From Parapusillimonas granuli (GTDB lineage Bacteria; Pseudomonadota; Gammaproteobacteria; Burkholderiales; Burkholderiaceae_B): 64,000 nt of DNA. The notes beneath the pieces are model-generated. The model was not told the DNA's origin and ran no database searches. It saw only the letters and a list, made by a program, of their open reading frames with translations. Shown one piece after another: positions 35,401 through 43,997 of the stretch. Location of the stretch: NCBI RefSeq assembly GCF_013416525.1, contig NZ_JACCEM010000005.1:1-64000 (forward strand), given 5' to 3'. The position numbers and the translations under genes were made by a program. How positions within the stretch are numbered: the stretch's first letter is position 1; the number at the start of each line of letters is the position of its first letter.

Positions 35401-35437
35401 GTCTAATATATTTTTCCTTGCCGTTTGATATGTCTAA
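35401..35437 (-). promoter_or_regulatory. Pair of TTAGAC motifs upstream of the otn operon
   Basis: Read on the minus strand, TTAGACATAT (35437-35428) is followed by TTAGAC (35406-35401). The same 10-mer occurs once more in the window's regulatory DNA, at 36391-36400 between the LysR gene and the aldolase operon. Its recurrence suggests a shared regulator site. Confidence 0.4.
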
Positions 35438-36342
35438 AGAATGGTTTGGGGAGTGAGGGCCGCCACTTCAAGCGCGGTATCGATGAAATTCGACAAGACG
35501 GGCTGCGTGGCTTCCTTGCGCCAAGCCAGGATCAACTCCGAGAAATTTGCCTCGGGCTGCTCGATCTCGCGGAATATGACGCCCGGAAATGCAAGGTCTT
35601 TTGCCGAGGCGGCCACGAGCGCAATGCCGACACCGGCCGCTACCGTGGCCAGAACGGTGTATAGCTGGCGCGCCGTCTGGACGACTCGCGGCTCGGATTG
35701 CACTTGGCCGAATATACGGCGCGTGATCAGGTCGAAGTAGCCGGCTTCCTTCGCGTCGAAAGCGACCACGGGCTCCCCGATCAGGTCGTTTAGCCCGATG
35801 ACGGCCTGGCTTGCATGGCGGTGGCCGGCCGGCAGGGCCACTATCATGCGCTCGCGCAGCACCATCCGGGTTTCGAAATCGCTCTCGAGCCCCAGGGGGC
35901 GCATGAGCCCCACGTCGATTTCCCCCGTGCGCAGCGCTTCGTGCTGGAGGGGCGTGACGAGCTCCTTGAGGTCCAGGTCCACCTGCGGAAAGCGCGACCT
36001 ATAGAGCTTGATGATGGCTGGAAACAAATGGGGAAGAGCGCCGGCGATAAAGGCGAGGGTCAGCTTGCCCCGTTCCCCGCGCGCGGCCTGTTTGACGCTT
36101 TGCACCACGCTGTCCGCATGGCCGAGCAAACGCTTTGCCTGAATCAATAACTCGTTGCCGGCGTCCGTCAGCTGCAAGGGACGGCCCCGGACGAACAGGG
36201 GCGCGCCGATCTGCTCTTCGAGCTGCATGATTTGTTGGCTGAGCGGCGGTTGCGTCATGTGCAGCCGCCGTGCCGCGCGGCCGAAATTCAGCTCTTCCGC
36301 CACTGCCATGAAATAGCGCAGGTGTCGTAGTTCCAGGCTCAT
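35434..36342 (-). CDS. LysR-family transcriptional regulator
   Basis: A 302-residue LTTR. It starts MSLELRHLRYFMAVAEELNF GRAARRLHMTQPPLSQQIMQ LEEQIGAPLF, a textbook HTH and linker helix, and continues with the periplasmic-binding-protein-like effector domain (RGKLTLAFIAGALPHLFPAI, VGLMRPLGLES, VALPAGHRH). It is divergent from the aldolase operon across 145 bases and also lies directly upstream of the otn operon on the same strand. A LysR activator of one or both is the natural reading. TTAGACATAT sites support both. Confidence 0.92.
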   Translation of the reverse strand: MSLELRHLRYFMAVAEELNFGRAARRLHMTQPPLSQQIMQLEEQIGAPLFVRGRPLQLTDAGNELLIQAKRLLGHADSVVQSVKQAARGERGKLTLAFIAGALPHLFPAIIKLYRSRFPQVDLDLKELVTPLQHEALRTGEIDVGLMRPLGLESDFETRMVLRERMIVALPAGHRHASQAVIGLNDLIGEPVVAFDAKEAGYFDLITRRIFGQVQSEPRVVQTARQLYTVLATVAAGVGIALVAASAKDLAFPGVIFREIEQPEANFSELILAWRKEATQPVLSNFIDTALEVAALTPQTIL

Positions 36343-36390
36343 GGCTATCTTTATAGTCGAAAAAAATATGGAAATACAATGAATTATAGA

Positions 36391-36400
36391 TTAGACATAT
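36391..36400 (+). promoter_or_regulatory. TTAGACATAT motif in the LysR-aldolase divergent gap
   Basis: Exact 10-base match to the motif upstream of the otn Bug gene (35428-35437, opposite strand). It lies 88 bases before the aldolase start and 49 bases from the LysR start, in AT-rich DNA, where LysR proteins usually bind. Confidence 0.4.
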
Positions 36401-36487
36401 GAAATCCGGGCTTCTAGAATTCCGCTGGAATCGCCCGCCTTCCTGCGCGCGGCGACAGCGTCCACTTTCAACGAAAAATAGGTCTGT

Positions 36488-37279
36488 ATGCGCGGCAACA
36501 CGGTAAAACAGCGTTTTCTATCCGGGCAATCCATTGTCAACGGGTGGCTTTCCATTCCCAGCAGCTACGCCGCTGAAGTCGTCGCGAGCCAAGGCTTCGA
36601 TGCCGTCACGGTCGACATGCAGCACGGAATGATGGATTTCGAGACCGGCGTCTCGATGCTCCAGGCAATCAGCGCGACCCCCGCCATGCCCCTGGTTCGC
36701 TGTTCCTCCATGGACGAAGCGCAGATCATGCGCTTGCTGGATGCCGGCGCATATGGGGTGATTTGTCCTTCTATCGATACCCCAGAGCTGGCGGCGGCCT
36801 TCGTTGCCGCCTGCCGTTACCCGCCCGTCGGCAATCGGTCCTTCGGTCCGGCGCGCGGCCTGTTGTATGGCGGCCCCGACTACTTCGAGCATGCCAATGA
36901 CCATATCCTGACCCTGGCCATGATTGAATCGCAATCGGCGCTCGACAACCTCGATGCCATACTCGACACGCCGGGGCTGGACGGGGTCTACGTCGGGCCC
37001 AATGATCTGGCCTTGAGCCTGGGCGAGCGGCCCGGCTCGGAAATGCAAGGCATGGTGGCGGACGCGATCGGCGGCATCCTGCAAGCGGCGCTTGCCCGGA
37101 ATCTGCTGGCGGGCATCTTTTGCGGTTCGTCCGCGGTCGCGCGGCAGCGCTTGGAACAAGGGTTCCACCTGGTAACGCCAGGAAACGACGCGAACATGCT
37201 TGGCGGCGCCTGCAAGACGCGCATCGCGGAAACCTTGAGCGCGGCAGGCGCCGGGCAGAAGTCTTCAACCGGCTATTAG
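36488..37279 (+). CDS. HpcH/HpaI-family class II aldolase
   Basis: A 263-residue metal-dependent pyruvate aldolase. The catalytic features of HpaI/YfaU are in order: VDMQHGMMDFE (His), PLVRCSSMDEAQIMRLLDAG (Arg), AMIESQSALDNL (metal Glu) and DGVYVGPNDLALSLG (metal Asp). Such enzymes split 4-hydroxy-2-oxo acids to pyruvate and an aldehyde. It is the first gene of an operon with an FMN hydroxyacid oxidase and a Bug protein. Start ATG 36488. The specific acyl substrate is not evident; a branched or sugar-derived keto acid is possible. Confidence 0.88.
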   Translation: MRGNTVKQRFLSGQSIVNGWLSIPSSYAAEVVASQGFDAVTVDMQHGMMDFETGVSMLQAISATPAMPLVRCSSMDEAQIMRLLDAGAYGVICPSIDTPELAAAFVAACRYPPVGNRSFGPARGLLYGGPDYFEHANDHILTLAMIESQSALDNLDAILDTPGLDGVYVGPNDLALSLGERPGSEMQGMVADAIGGILQAALARNLLAGIFCGSSAVARQRLEQGFHLVTPGNDANMLGGACKTRIAETLSAAGAGQKSSTGY

Positions 37280-37315
37280 AAGACGCCACCGCGGCGGGGA
37301 TGTGGACAAGATCGA

Positions 37316-38509
37316 ATGAAACCAAGCAAGCTTTTGAACGCCATGGAGTTCGAGCGGGAGGCGCGACGCATCCTGCCGCATTCGGTGGGCGGATTTTTGT
37401 TCGGGGGGGCCGAGGACGGCCGCAGCCTCGCTGAAAACCTGGCGGTTTTCGACCGGCTGTTATTCCGTCCGCAAGGCTTGACGGGAACGAGCGCTCGCTC
37501 GCAGTCGGTCGAGCTCTGGGGCGCCCGGTATTCGTCGCCGATCGGCATCGCGCCCATTGGCGTCGCCGCGCTGGCGTGCCACCGTTGCGATCTGGTGCTG
37601 GCCAAGGCCGCCGCAAAGAACGGGATCCCGTTCATACTGAGCGGCTCGTCCAATGTTCCGCTCGAGCAGATCGTCGAGCAGGCGCCCGACGCCTGGTACC
37701 AGGGCTATTTGCCGGGCGATGAATCGCGCCTGGAAAAATTGATGCTGCGCCTTGAAGCGGCGCAAGTGCGGAATCTGGTCGTCACGATCGACACTCCGGT
37801 GGGGGCCAACCGCGAGACCAACGAACGAAATGGCTTTGTATTGCCGCTGAGGTTGACGCCGCGTCTGGCGCTCGACGGCATCATGCACCCGCGCTGGACG
37901 GCAAGGGTGTTCATGCGCACGCTTTTGCGCGACGGCATACCGAGGTTCGCAAATCAGAGTCACGAACCGGGCAATCCCATCACCGCCGATCAGCCCCAAG
38001 GCTTTCGCAGCGGCTGGGACAAGCTCGACTGGAACCACCTTCGCTGGCTGAGGGATCGCTGGCAAGGCCGTCTGCTCATCAAGGGCGTTCTGCACGAAGA
38101 CGACGCCCGCAAGGCGGTGGGCATCGGATTGGACGGGCTGGTGGTTTCGAACCATGGCGGGCGGCAGCTGGACAGCGCGGTTTCGACGCTGCAGGCCTTG
38201 CCCGAAATCGTTGCCGCCGTGCCCAGGAGCTTCCCCGTGCTGATCGACGGCGGCTTTCGGCGCGGGACCGATGTCATGAAAGCGCTGGCGCTGGGAGCGC
38301 GCATGGCATTCATGGGGCGTCCCATGCTGGCCGGCGCGGCGGTCGCGGGAAGCCAAGGCGTGGACCGCGTCATTCAAATCTTCAAATCGGAAATCGACCG
38401 CAACCAGGCGCTGCTGGGATGCGCCGATATCACAGCCCTGAACACCAACTATCTGACCACCGCGTCAGCCCCCAGATTACTAAAGGAGTCATCATGGGAA
38501 TCAAAATAA
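37316..38509 (+). CDS. FMN-dependent alpha-hydroxy acid oxidase/dehydrogenase
   Basis: A 397-residue member of the glycolate oxidase/L-lactate dehydrogenase (LldD)/mandelate dehydrogenase family. Blocks are SPIGIAPIGVAALACHRCDL, FILSGSSNVPLEQI, WYQGYLPGDESRLEKLM, LVVTIDTPVGANRE, LIKGVLHEDDARKAVGIG with FMN-contacting Lys, and VSNHGGRQLDSAVSTLQALP with the catalytic His and Arg. LIDGGFRRGTDVMKALALGA binds the FMN phosphate. It would convert a 2-hydroxy acid to the 2-keto acid that the preceding aldolase cleaves. The 3' end overlaps the Bug gene start by 16 bases. Confidence 0.9.
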   Translation: MKPSKLLNAMEFEREARRILPHSVGGFLFGGAEDGRSLAENLAVFDRLLFRPQGLTGTSARSQSVELWGARYSSPIGIAPIGVAALACHRCDLVLAKAAAKNGIPFILSGSSNVPLEQIVEQAPDAWYQGYLPGDESRLEKLMLRLEAAQVRNLVVTIDTPVGANRETNERNGFVLPLRLTPRLALDGIMHPRWTARVFMRTLLRDGIPRFANQSHEPGNPITADQPQGFRSGWDKLDWNHLRWLRDRWQGRLLIKGVLHEDDARKAVGIGLDGLVVSNHGGRQLDSAVSTLQALPEIVAAVPRSFPVLIDGGFRRGTDVMKALALGARMAFMGRPMLAGAAVAGSQGVDRVIQIFKSEIDRNQALLGCADITALNTNYLTTASAPRLLKESSWESK

Positions 38510-39468
38510 GGCTTTCTTGCGTGTTACTGGCCATGACGGCGACGTATGCCGCCACCGTTCACGCGAACGACTATCCCAGCAAGCCGGTTACGGTGATCGT
38601 TCCGTTCGCGGCGGGCGGCACGAGCGATGTCGTCGCCAGGACCATCACTCAAAAACTGGCGACCGAATGGGGCCAGCCCATCGTGGTGGAAACCAAGCCC
38701 GGCGCGAACAGCGCGATCGGCGCCACTGCGCTGGCGCGTTCGGCTCCGGACGGCTATACATTCTTGATAGGCTCGATCGGTACGTACGCCATCAATCCAG
38801 GGTTGTACAAGACGCTCAATTACGACCCCAACAAGGACTTCGCCTATCTGTCGATCGCGGTACGCAACGCCAACGTCCTGGTCGCGGCACCGAACTTTCC
38901 CGCCAACACGGTGGAAGAGCTGATCGCTTATGCCAAGAAAAATCCGGATAGTGTCTCGTACGCCACCGGAGGCACGGGCTCGTCCGATCATTTGTCGGCG
39001 GTTCTGTTCCGGCAGCAAACGGGTACCACGGGCGTCGATGTTCCCTATAAGGGAGGGGCCGCCGCCCAGAACGACATCATGGGCAACCAGGTGAACGTGT
39101 CGTTCCAGAATTTGGGCTCGGTGTCGAATCTGATCAAGTCCGGGCGCATGAAGGCATTGGCGATCACGGCCGAGAAGCGATCGGCCCAATTGCCGGACGT
39201 TCCCACATTTGCCGAGGCCGGTGTGCCCGGCATGGTGGTCTATTCATGGCAGGCATTTGCAGCGCCCAAAGCCACGCCCGACGGAATTCTGAAGCGGCTT
39301 TCGACGGGCCTGCAATCAGCCATGAAGAATACGGAAGTCAAGGAAAAGCTCGAGGGCATGGGCTTCGAGGTCATGGCGACGACGCCTGAGGAAGCGTTGA
39401 AGTTTCAGCAGGCGGAAGCCGCGCGCTGGGCCGCCATCATCCAGCAGAACAAGATAAGCGTCGATTAA
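38494..39468 (+). CDS. Bug-family TTT substrate-binding protein
   Basis: A 324-residue periplasmic protein: signal MGIKIRLSCVLLAMTATYAA then SKPVTVIVPFAAGGTSDVVA, VETKPGANSAIGATALA, APDGYTFLIGS, YATGGTGSSDHLSAVLFRQQ and VPYKGGAAAQNDIMGNQVN. AAAGGAG precedes ATG 38494. Overlap with the FMN oxidase gene makes it part of that operon, so the ligand is probably a 2-hydroxy acid. Confidence 0.92.
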   Translation: MGIKIRLSCVLLAMTATYAATVHANDYPSKPVTVIVPFAAGGTSDVVARTITQKLATEWGQPIVVETKPGANSAIGATALARSAPDGYTFLIGSIGTYAINPGLYKTLNYDPNKDFAYLSIAVRNANVLVAAPNFPANTVEELIAYAKKNPDSVSYATGGTGSSDHLSAVLFRQQTGTTGVDVPYKGGAAAQNDIMGNQVNVSFQNLGSVSNLIKSGRMKALAITAEKRSAQLPDVPTFAEAGVPGMVVYSWQAFAAPKATPDGILKRLSTGLQSAMKNTEVKEKLEGMGFEVMATTPEEALKFQQAEAARWAAIIQQNKISVD

Positions 39469-39574
39469 CCGGGGAAGATGCTTCCAAATATTACAGAGCG
39501 CGATATACTTATGGGTTTGCGAGGTCTTGAACCGGCATCGGCCGCCTCGCGCCATCTGAACTCTCAGGATACCC

Positions 39575-41605
39575 ATGAGCTCATTGAATGTCATCCGCCT
39601 GCCGCTGATCTCCGCCCTGGCCCTTGCACTTGCCGCGTGCGACGGCTCCGGCGGGTCCGGAACCCCAATACCCGACGTCGCCTGCGCCGAGACCGGCCCC
39701 TATGCCTGCCGGACCGGCACGACTGAACCGCTGTACACCTTTCAGTGGGCGCTGAATTACAAGGACAGCTATTTCCAGGACTACCCGTCGGTGTTCGGCG
39801 GCGGCCTGGATCTGAACGTGGAACCCGTGCACCGCCAGGGCATAAAAGGCCAGGGCGTGCGCGTGATGGTGGTCGACTCGGGGGTGGACCTGCACACCGA
39901 GGACCTGGCACCCAATGCGGACCCGAGCCTGTCCTGGAATCTGGTCACCGACATGCCGGATCCCTATCCCACGGAACCCGCGACAACGCAGGGCCCTCAT
40001 GGCACCGTCGTGGCCGGCATCATCGCGGCGGCACAGAACGGCAAGGGCGTGATGGGCATCGCGCCCTTGGCCAAGATCGGCGGCGTCAACTATCTCGAAA
40101 GTGATGAGGATGACCCGGGAGCCTGGGCGGCGTCGCTGGGAGGCGCGACGTGGTCCAGCGGAGCCGACATATTCAATGCGTCGCTGGGGATGGGCGCTGC
40201 TTTTGCTGTTCCTTACGATTCCGACGAAGACACCTACACCCCGGTCATCCGCGCCATGAAAAAGCTGCGCGATGGCAAGGGCGCGGTCTTTCTCAAGGCG
40301 GCCGGCAACGACTTCGACAGCCGGGTATGCGGCCTGAGCATCGGCTATTACGATTGCAGCAACCCATCCAACGACCAGATGGGGCCGCGTGAGCCCAACG
40401 CGATCACCGTGGCCGCCATCAACGCCCTTGGCGAGGCCAGCAGCTACAGCAGTGCCGGGTCGGTCATCTGGGTCAGTGGCATGGGCGGGGAATATGGCGA
40501 GGGCGGCACATACGGCGAGGTCGGTATCGGAGACTATAGCGGCCCGACCCTCTTCAGCACCGACCTGCGCGGCTGTGCGGTGGGCTACAGTTCCAAGACC
40601 GCTGAGACGCCCTTCCTGCGCGGTGAATCCCATCACAACGGCGTCCTCGACAACCGGGATTGCGATTACACCTACATGAACGGAACCTCGGCGGCGACGC
40701 CGACCATCGCGGGGGTGGCGGCGCTGATGCTCAGCGCCAACCCGGATCTGAGCTGGCGGGACGTGCGCGACATCCTGCGCATGTCCGCCCGCAAGGTCGA
40801 TGCGGGCTACGTGTCGGCTTCGCCCCACCGGTTGGGGCTGTTTCCCTACGGGGCGCGCATGGACCTGGCCACCAACAAGCTGAGCACCCATCTGGGCGGC
40901 AAGGACGACATCCGGCCCGGCTCCACCGCCGTTCCCATTGACCTTGGCTGGCAAAAGAACGGCGCCGGCCACGAGCATTCGAACTGGTACGGCTTTGGCG
41001 TGCCCGACGCGGCCCGGGCCGTTGAGCTGGCGCGCGAATACAAGCGCGATCCCCAGTTGAGCCGCTTGCAGGACGTCAAGATTCCGCAGTTCGAGACGGT
41101 GAAGGTCTGGTATCAAGGCGACGACTATTTGGAGGACTACTATGAGGAATATCCTGGGAAACAAGGCGTGACAGACGCACAGTCGATGGCGTTTCCGTAT
41201 CAGCGCGTCACGCTGCTGGGCACCCTGCAGTCGCCGGCGCAAGTCGTGGATTCATTCCAGGTCCGCCTAACCGGTAAAGACGTCTGCCTGGGCGCGGTGG
41301 GCATTGCGGTGCGCTCGCCGGCGGGCACGGTGTCGTTGCTGAAGCTGCCCAATGACGCCTTCCGTGCGGGTGAGACCGTGGAATTCGCTGATTACGCCGT
41401 GAACAGCGTGGCGTTCTACGGCGAAGAGGCGCAAGGGGAATGGCAGATTTACCTGATGGCGGCCAATCCCGACCTGCCCTTGGAGTTCGCCGTCAAGCTG
41501 CCTGACGGAAACTATAAGCCCTGGTTTTCGCAGTCGTGCTTTGGCGCGAAACCCCACCCGGCGAAATACTTCTTGGAAACGGAAGCCCGTATCATTGCGC
41601 AATAG
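39575..41605 (+). CDS. Kexin-like S8 serine protease, lipoprotein (copy 2)
   Basis: A 676-residue paralogue of the protease at 15204, alike over its whole length. Signal and lipobox LAAC (Cys22); Asp101, His142, Asn245 and Ser372 form the catalytic set; the C-terminal P-domain-like region starts near GTLQSPAQVVDSFQVRLTGK. The visible differences are an acidic insert (LESDEDDPGAWAASLGG) near residue 174 and EDYYEEYPGKQGVTDAQ near residue 538. No pro-peptide is recognisable. It is followed after 28 bases by a second copy of the small exported partner, so the complete two-gene unit was duplicated, 24 kb apart in the same orientation, with catabolic operons in between. Confidence 0.9.
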   Translation: MSSLNVIRLPLISALALALAACDGSGGSGTPIPDVACAETGPYACRTGTTEPLYTFQWALNYKDSYFQDYPSVFGGGLDLNVEPVHRQGIKGQGVRVMVVDSGVDLHTEDLAPNADPSLSWNLVTDMPDPYPTEPATTQGPHGTVVAGIIAAAQNGKGVMGIAPLAKIGGVNYLESDEDDPGAWAASLGGATWSSGADIFNASLGMGAAFAVPYDSDEDTYTPVIRAMKKLRDGKGAVFLKAAGNDFDSRVCGLSIGYYDCSNPSNDQMGPREPNAITVAAINALGEASSYSSAGSVIWVSGMGGEYGEGGTYGEVGIGDYSGPTLFSTDLRGCAVGYSSKTAETPFLRGESHHNGVLDNRDCDYTYMNGTSAATPTIAGVAALMLSANPDLSWRDVRDILRMSARKVDAGYVSASPHRLGLFPYGARMDLATNKLSTHLGGKDDIRPGSTAVPIDLGWQKNGAGHEHSNWYGFGVPDAARAVELAREYKRDPQLSRLQDVKIPQFETVKVWYQGDDYLEDYYEEYPGKQGVTDAQSMAFPYQRVTLLGTLQSPAQVVDSFQVRLTGKDVCLGAVGIAVRSPAGTVSLLKLPNDAFRAGETVEFADYAVNSVAFYGEEAQGEWQIYLMAANPDLPLEFAVKLPDGNYKPWFSQSCFGAKPHPAKYFLETEARIIAQ

Positions 41606-41633
41606 CATCGCCTGAAATCAAAAAGGACACAGC

Positions 41634-42089
41634 ATGAAATGGATGAACAGTTGGGCGAGCGGCCTCGCGATCGCGGTGCTGGCCTTGGGCGCCCAAGCGG
41701 CCGAACCCCTGGTGCCGGGCCAGAAGCTGCCCGCCGATCAGATTGCCGCCTACGGTGAGCTGCCGGTCTATGCCGTCGGCAAGCAGCGCTACCGCCTGTT
41801 GCCCCAAGCGGGGGCCGATGGCGCAAGCCTGTTGCTCGACGCCCAGGGCACCGTGCTCGGCAGCAAGAATGAAGTTTTGATCACAGGGGCGTCGGAAGCC
41901 GAGATCCGTGCAAGCACCGGGCCCGGCCCCGCGCCGGTATCGATCCAGTACTTCCAGGCCACCGGCATCGCGCTCGTGCGCTATGCGGACTTCCCCACGA
42001 CGGTGGCCGCGCTGGAGCCGCTGCGGCAGCGCCTGCCCAGCGCCTCGGTGCGCCTGGCCATCAGCCATGGGGCGGCGCGGGCGTACTAA
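41634..42089 (+). CDS. Small exported protein, probable ORF2-type chaperone of the subtilase (copy 2)
   Basis: A 151-residue paralogue of the protein at 17248, same length. Signal MKWMNSWASGLAIAVLALGA-QAA, then PGQKLPADQIAAYGELPVYA, VGKQRYRLLPQAGADGASLL, VLITGASEAEIRASTGPGPA PVSIQYF and VRLAISHGAARAY. AAAAAGGA lies ahead of the ATG. Co-transcribed with protease copy 2. As with copy 1, the chaperone role is inferred from the Aeromonas ASP-ORF2 arrangement; sequence divergence is concentrated in the N-terminal half, while the C-terminal third is nearly identical between copies. Confidence 0.75.
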   Translation: MKWMNSWASGLAIAVLALGAQAAEPLVPGQKLPADQIAAYGELPVYAVGKQRYRLLPQAGADGASLLLDAQGTVLGSKNEVLITGASEAEIRASTGPGPAPVSIQYFQATGIALVRYADFPTTVAALEPLRQRLPSASVRLAISHGAARAY

Positions 42090-42207
42090 TAAAAGTAGGG
42101 TGGGGCTCGACCTGGCGCGGCCCCGAAGGGCGCAGTCCTCGAAACACGTCCCATCGGTTCAGAAGTACACCGCTTCACATGAGTAGTTGTGGTTCGGTCG
42201 CAGAGGG

Positions 42208-43158
42208 TCAGGCTCCTGCCACTCCGTTCTTCATCGCTATCACTTCCGCCATGATGCTCACCGCAATCTCGGCGGGTGTCTTGCTTCCAATGAAGATGCC
42301 TACCGGGCTACGCAGCTTTTGCACCGACTCGGGCGTCTGGTCTAAGTGATCGATCATTCTTTGCCTGCGTGCGGCGCTGTTTTTTCTGGAGCCGATGGCG
42401 CCTACGTAAAATGCGTCGCTATGCAGCGCGGAAAGCAGGGCAAGGTCGTCCAGTTTCGGGTCATGCGTCAGGGCGATGATGCAAGTTCGAGCATTGGGAG
42501 CGAAGCCGTTCACGGCGTCGTCCGGCATGCCCGGCAGGATCTCCACGCCGGGCACGGACCACTGGCTGGCGTACTCGCTTCGGGGGTCGCAGACGGCCAC
42601 CGAAAATCCGTTGAAAACCGCCATGGTCGCCAAGTATTCGGACAACTGCCCCGCGCCGATGATCAGCATACGGTAGCTGGGCCCGAATACGCTGCTCATC
42701 AAGGAGTCTGTGCGGGTCAAGGCCTGGGCGGCGTCGGCGGGTATGAGTCGGACCCGTCCGTCTTTCATGCTCAATTCTCGCTTGATCAGACGCCCTTGGT
42801 CGATGGATTCGAGCAGATCGGCCAGCAACGCCGGGTCGGGGTCGAATTCGGTAATCAGTTCTACTGTGCCGCCGCAGGGCAAGCCGAAGCGATGCGCTTC
42901 GTCGGCATCGATTCCGTATTTCAGGATTTGCGGAGTTCTGGGCCATGGATTCCCAGTATGCCGGTGGATGAGGTCGTCTTCGATACAGCCGCCCGACACA
43001 GAGCCGACCACGGCTCCGTCGTCGCGCATCGCCATGACGGAGCCGACGGGGCGTGGTGAAGAGCCCCAGGTATGCACGACGGTGATCAGCGCGGCGTGGC
43101 GATTTTCCTGGCGCCACTGGCATAGGCGGCGCAGCACCATGAAATCGGCGCTATCCAT
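42208..43158 (-). CDS. XdhC/CoxI-family molybdenum-hydroxylase maturation factor
   Basis: A 316-residue XdhC-type chaperone. The N-terminal XdhC domain has GSSPRPVGSVMAMRDDGAVV GSVSGGCIEDDLI, and the C-terminal Rossmann domain has MLIIGAGQLSEYLATMAVFN and DAFYVGAIGSRKNSAARRQR MIDHL. These proteins bind and sulfurate the molybdopterin cofactor and insert it into xanthine-dehydrogenase-type enzymes. The client is almost certainly the hydroxylase at 48246-52583. It is the last gene of the leftward Bug-IclR-XdhC unit of the same locus. Confidence 0.9.
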   Translation of the reverse strand: MDSADFMVLRRLCQWRQENRHAALITVVHTWGSSPRPVGSVMAMRDDGAVVGSVSGGCIEDDLIHRHTGNPWPRTPQILKYGIDADEAHRFGLPCGGTVELITEFDPDPALLADLLESIDQGRLIKRELSMKDGRVRLIPADAAQALTRTDSLMSSVFGPSYRMLIIGAGQLSEYLATMAVFNGFSVAVCDPRSEYASQWSVPGVEILPGMPDDAVNGFAPNARTCIIALTHDPKLDDLALLSALHSDAFYVGAIGSRKNSAARRQRMIDHLDQTPESVQKLRSPVGIFIGSKTPAEIAVSIMAEVIAMKNGVAGA

Positions 43159-43194
43159 TTGGTATCTTCATCGTCGTAGCTCTGGGGTTGACAC

Positions 43195-43956
43195 CTAACC
43201 CGCCAGTTGCGCCGCGCGCGAGATCAGCATGTGGCCGATCTCTTCGATGTGGCCTTCCAGCCGTTGGGTGGGGCCACCCACCAGCAGCGCATAGCATTCG
43301 GTGCCGAACCGGAACCCCACGGCGATGGCCGTAGTGTCCGATTGGTACTCGCCGATGGCGACGTGATAGCCGGCGGCTTCGCCATCCACGATGACCTGCT
43401 TCAGGCGATTGATGTCGGTGACGGTGCGATCCGAGTAGGCCACCAGCTTCAACTGCCGCAGCACCTTGTTCCGTTCTTCGCTGTCGATCAGGGCGAGCAG
43501 CGCCCGCCCGGAGGCGGCGCTGTGCATGGGCTTGATCTGGCCCGCATACGCCGAGAACCGCAAGGTACGGTCGGGCTCCACGACCTCCAGGTAGAGCACA
43601 TGGTTTTCTTCGCGCTTGGCCAGGATGGCGGTTTCGCCTGTTTCGCTGCTGATGCGATGCAGGGTTTCGGAGGCCATCGACAAAATGGGGTCATGGCGCG
43701 TAATGGCCTCGCCCTGATCGCGCCAGCGCCGCGTGGGGTAATAGCCGTGATGCTTGCCCAGCCAATAAAGATAGCCTTGTTGCCTTAGCGTTTCCATCAG
43801 CGCATGGCCGCTCGACTTGGGCATGTCGAGCTCGGTGCATAGCCGCGCCAACGTTGCCGGCTCCATCGTCCGCGCAAAGAACTCCAACACATCCAACACG
43901 CGCACTGCGCTTTTGACGCCTGCCGTGCGTTCCGTCATGGCTTGAGGTGATTTCAT
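43195..43956 (-). CDS. IclR-family regulator of the heteroaromatic locus
   Basis: A 253-residue regulator. Winged helix GVKSAVRVLDVLEFFARTMEPATLARLCTE-type start, then LDMPKSSGHALMETLRQQGY LYWLG. The effector domain has RISSETGETAILAKREENHV LYLEV, PMHSAASGRALLALID and GYHVAIGEYQSDTTAIAVGF. Start taken at ATG 43956, with AGGAG just upstream; an in-frame ATG at 43971 has none. It lies between Bug and XdhC and is the only regulator in the locus, so it is the likely protein for the mirrored operators at 45090-45119 and 45181-45221. Confidence 0.9.
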   Translation of the reverse strand: MKSPQAMTERTAGVKSAVRVLDVLEFFARTMEPATLARLCTELDMPKSSGHALMETLRQQGYLYWLGKHHGYYPTRRWRDQGEAITRHDPILSMASETLHRISSETGETAILAKREENHVLYLEVVEPDRTLRFSAYAGQIKPMHSAASGRALLALIDSEERNKVLRQLKLVAYSDRTVTDINRLKQVIVDGEAAGYHVAIGEYQSDTTAIAVGFRFGTECYALLVGGPTQRLEGHIEEIGHMLISRAAQLAG

Positions 43957-43997
43957 TTCACTCCTGAACATTCATTCGACGCGACGCCCACGAGGGA

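Noticed and set aside
39581-41242. 553-codon open frame on the minus strand
   Set aside because: Mirror frame of the second subtilase; low-information composition and no start context.
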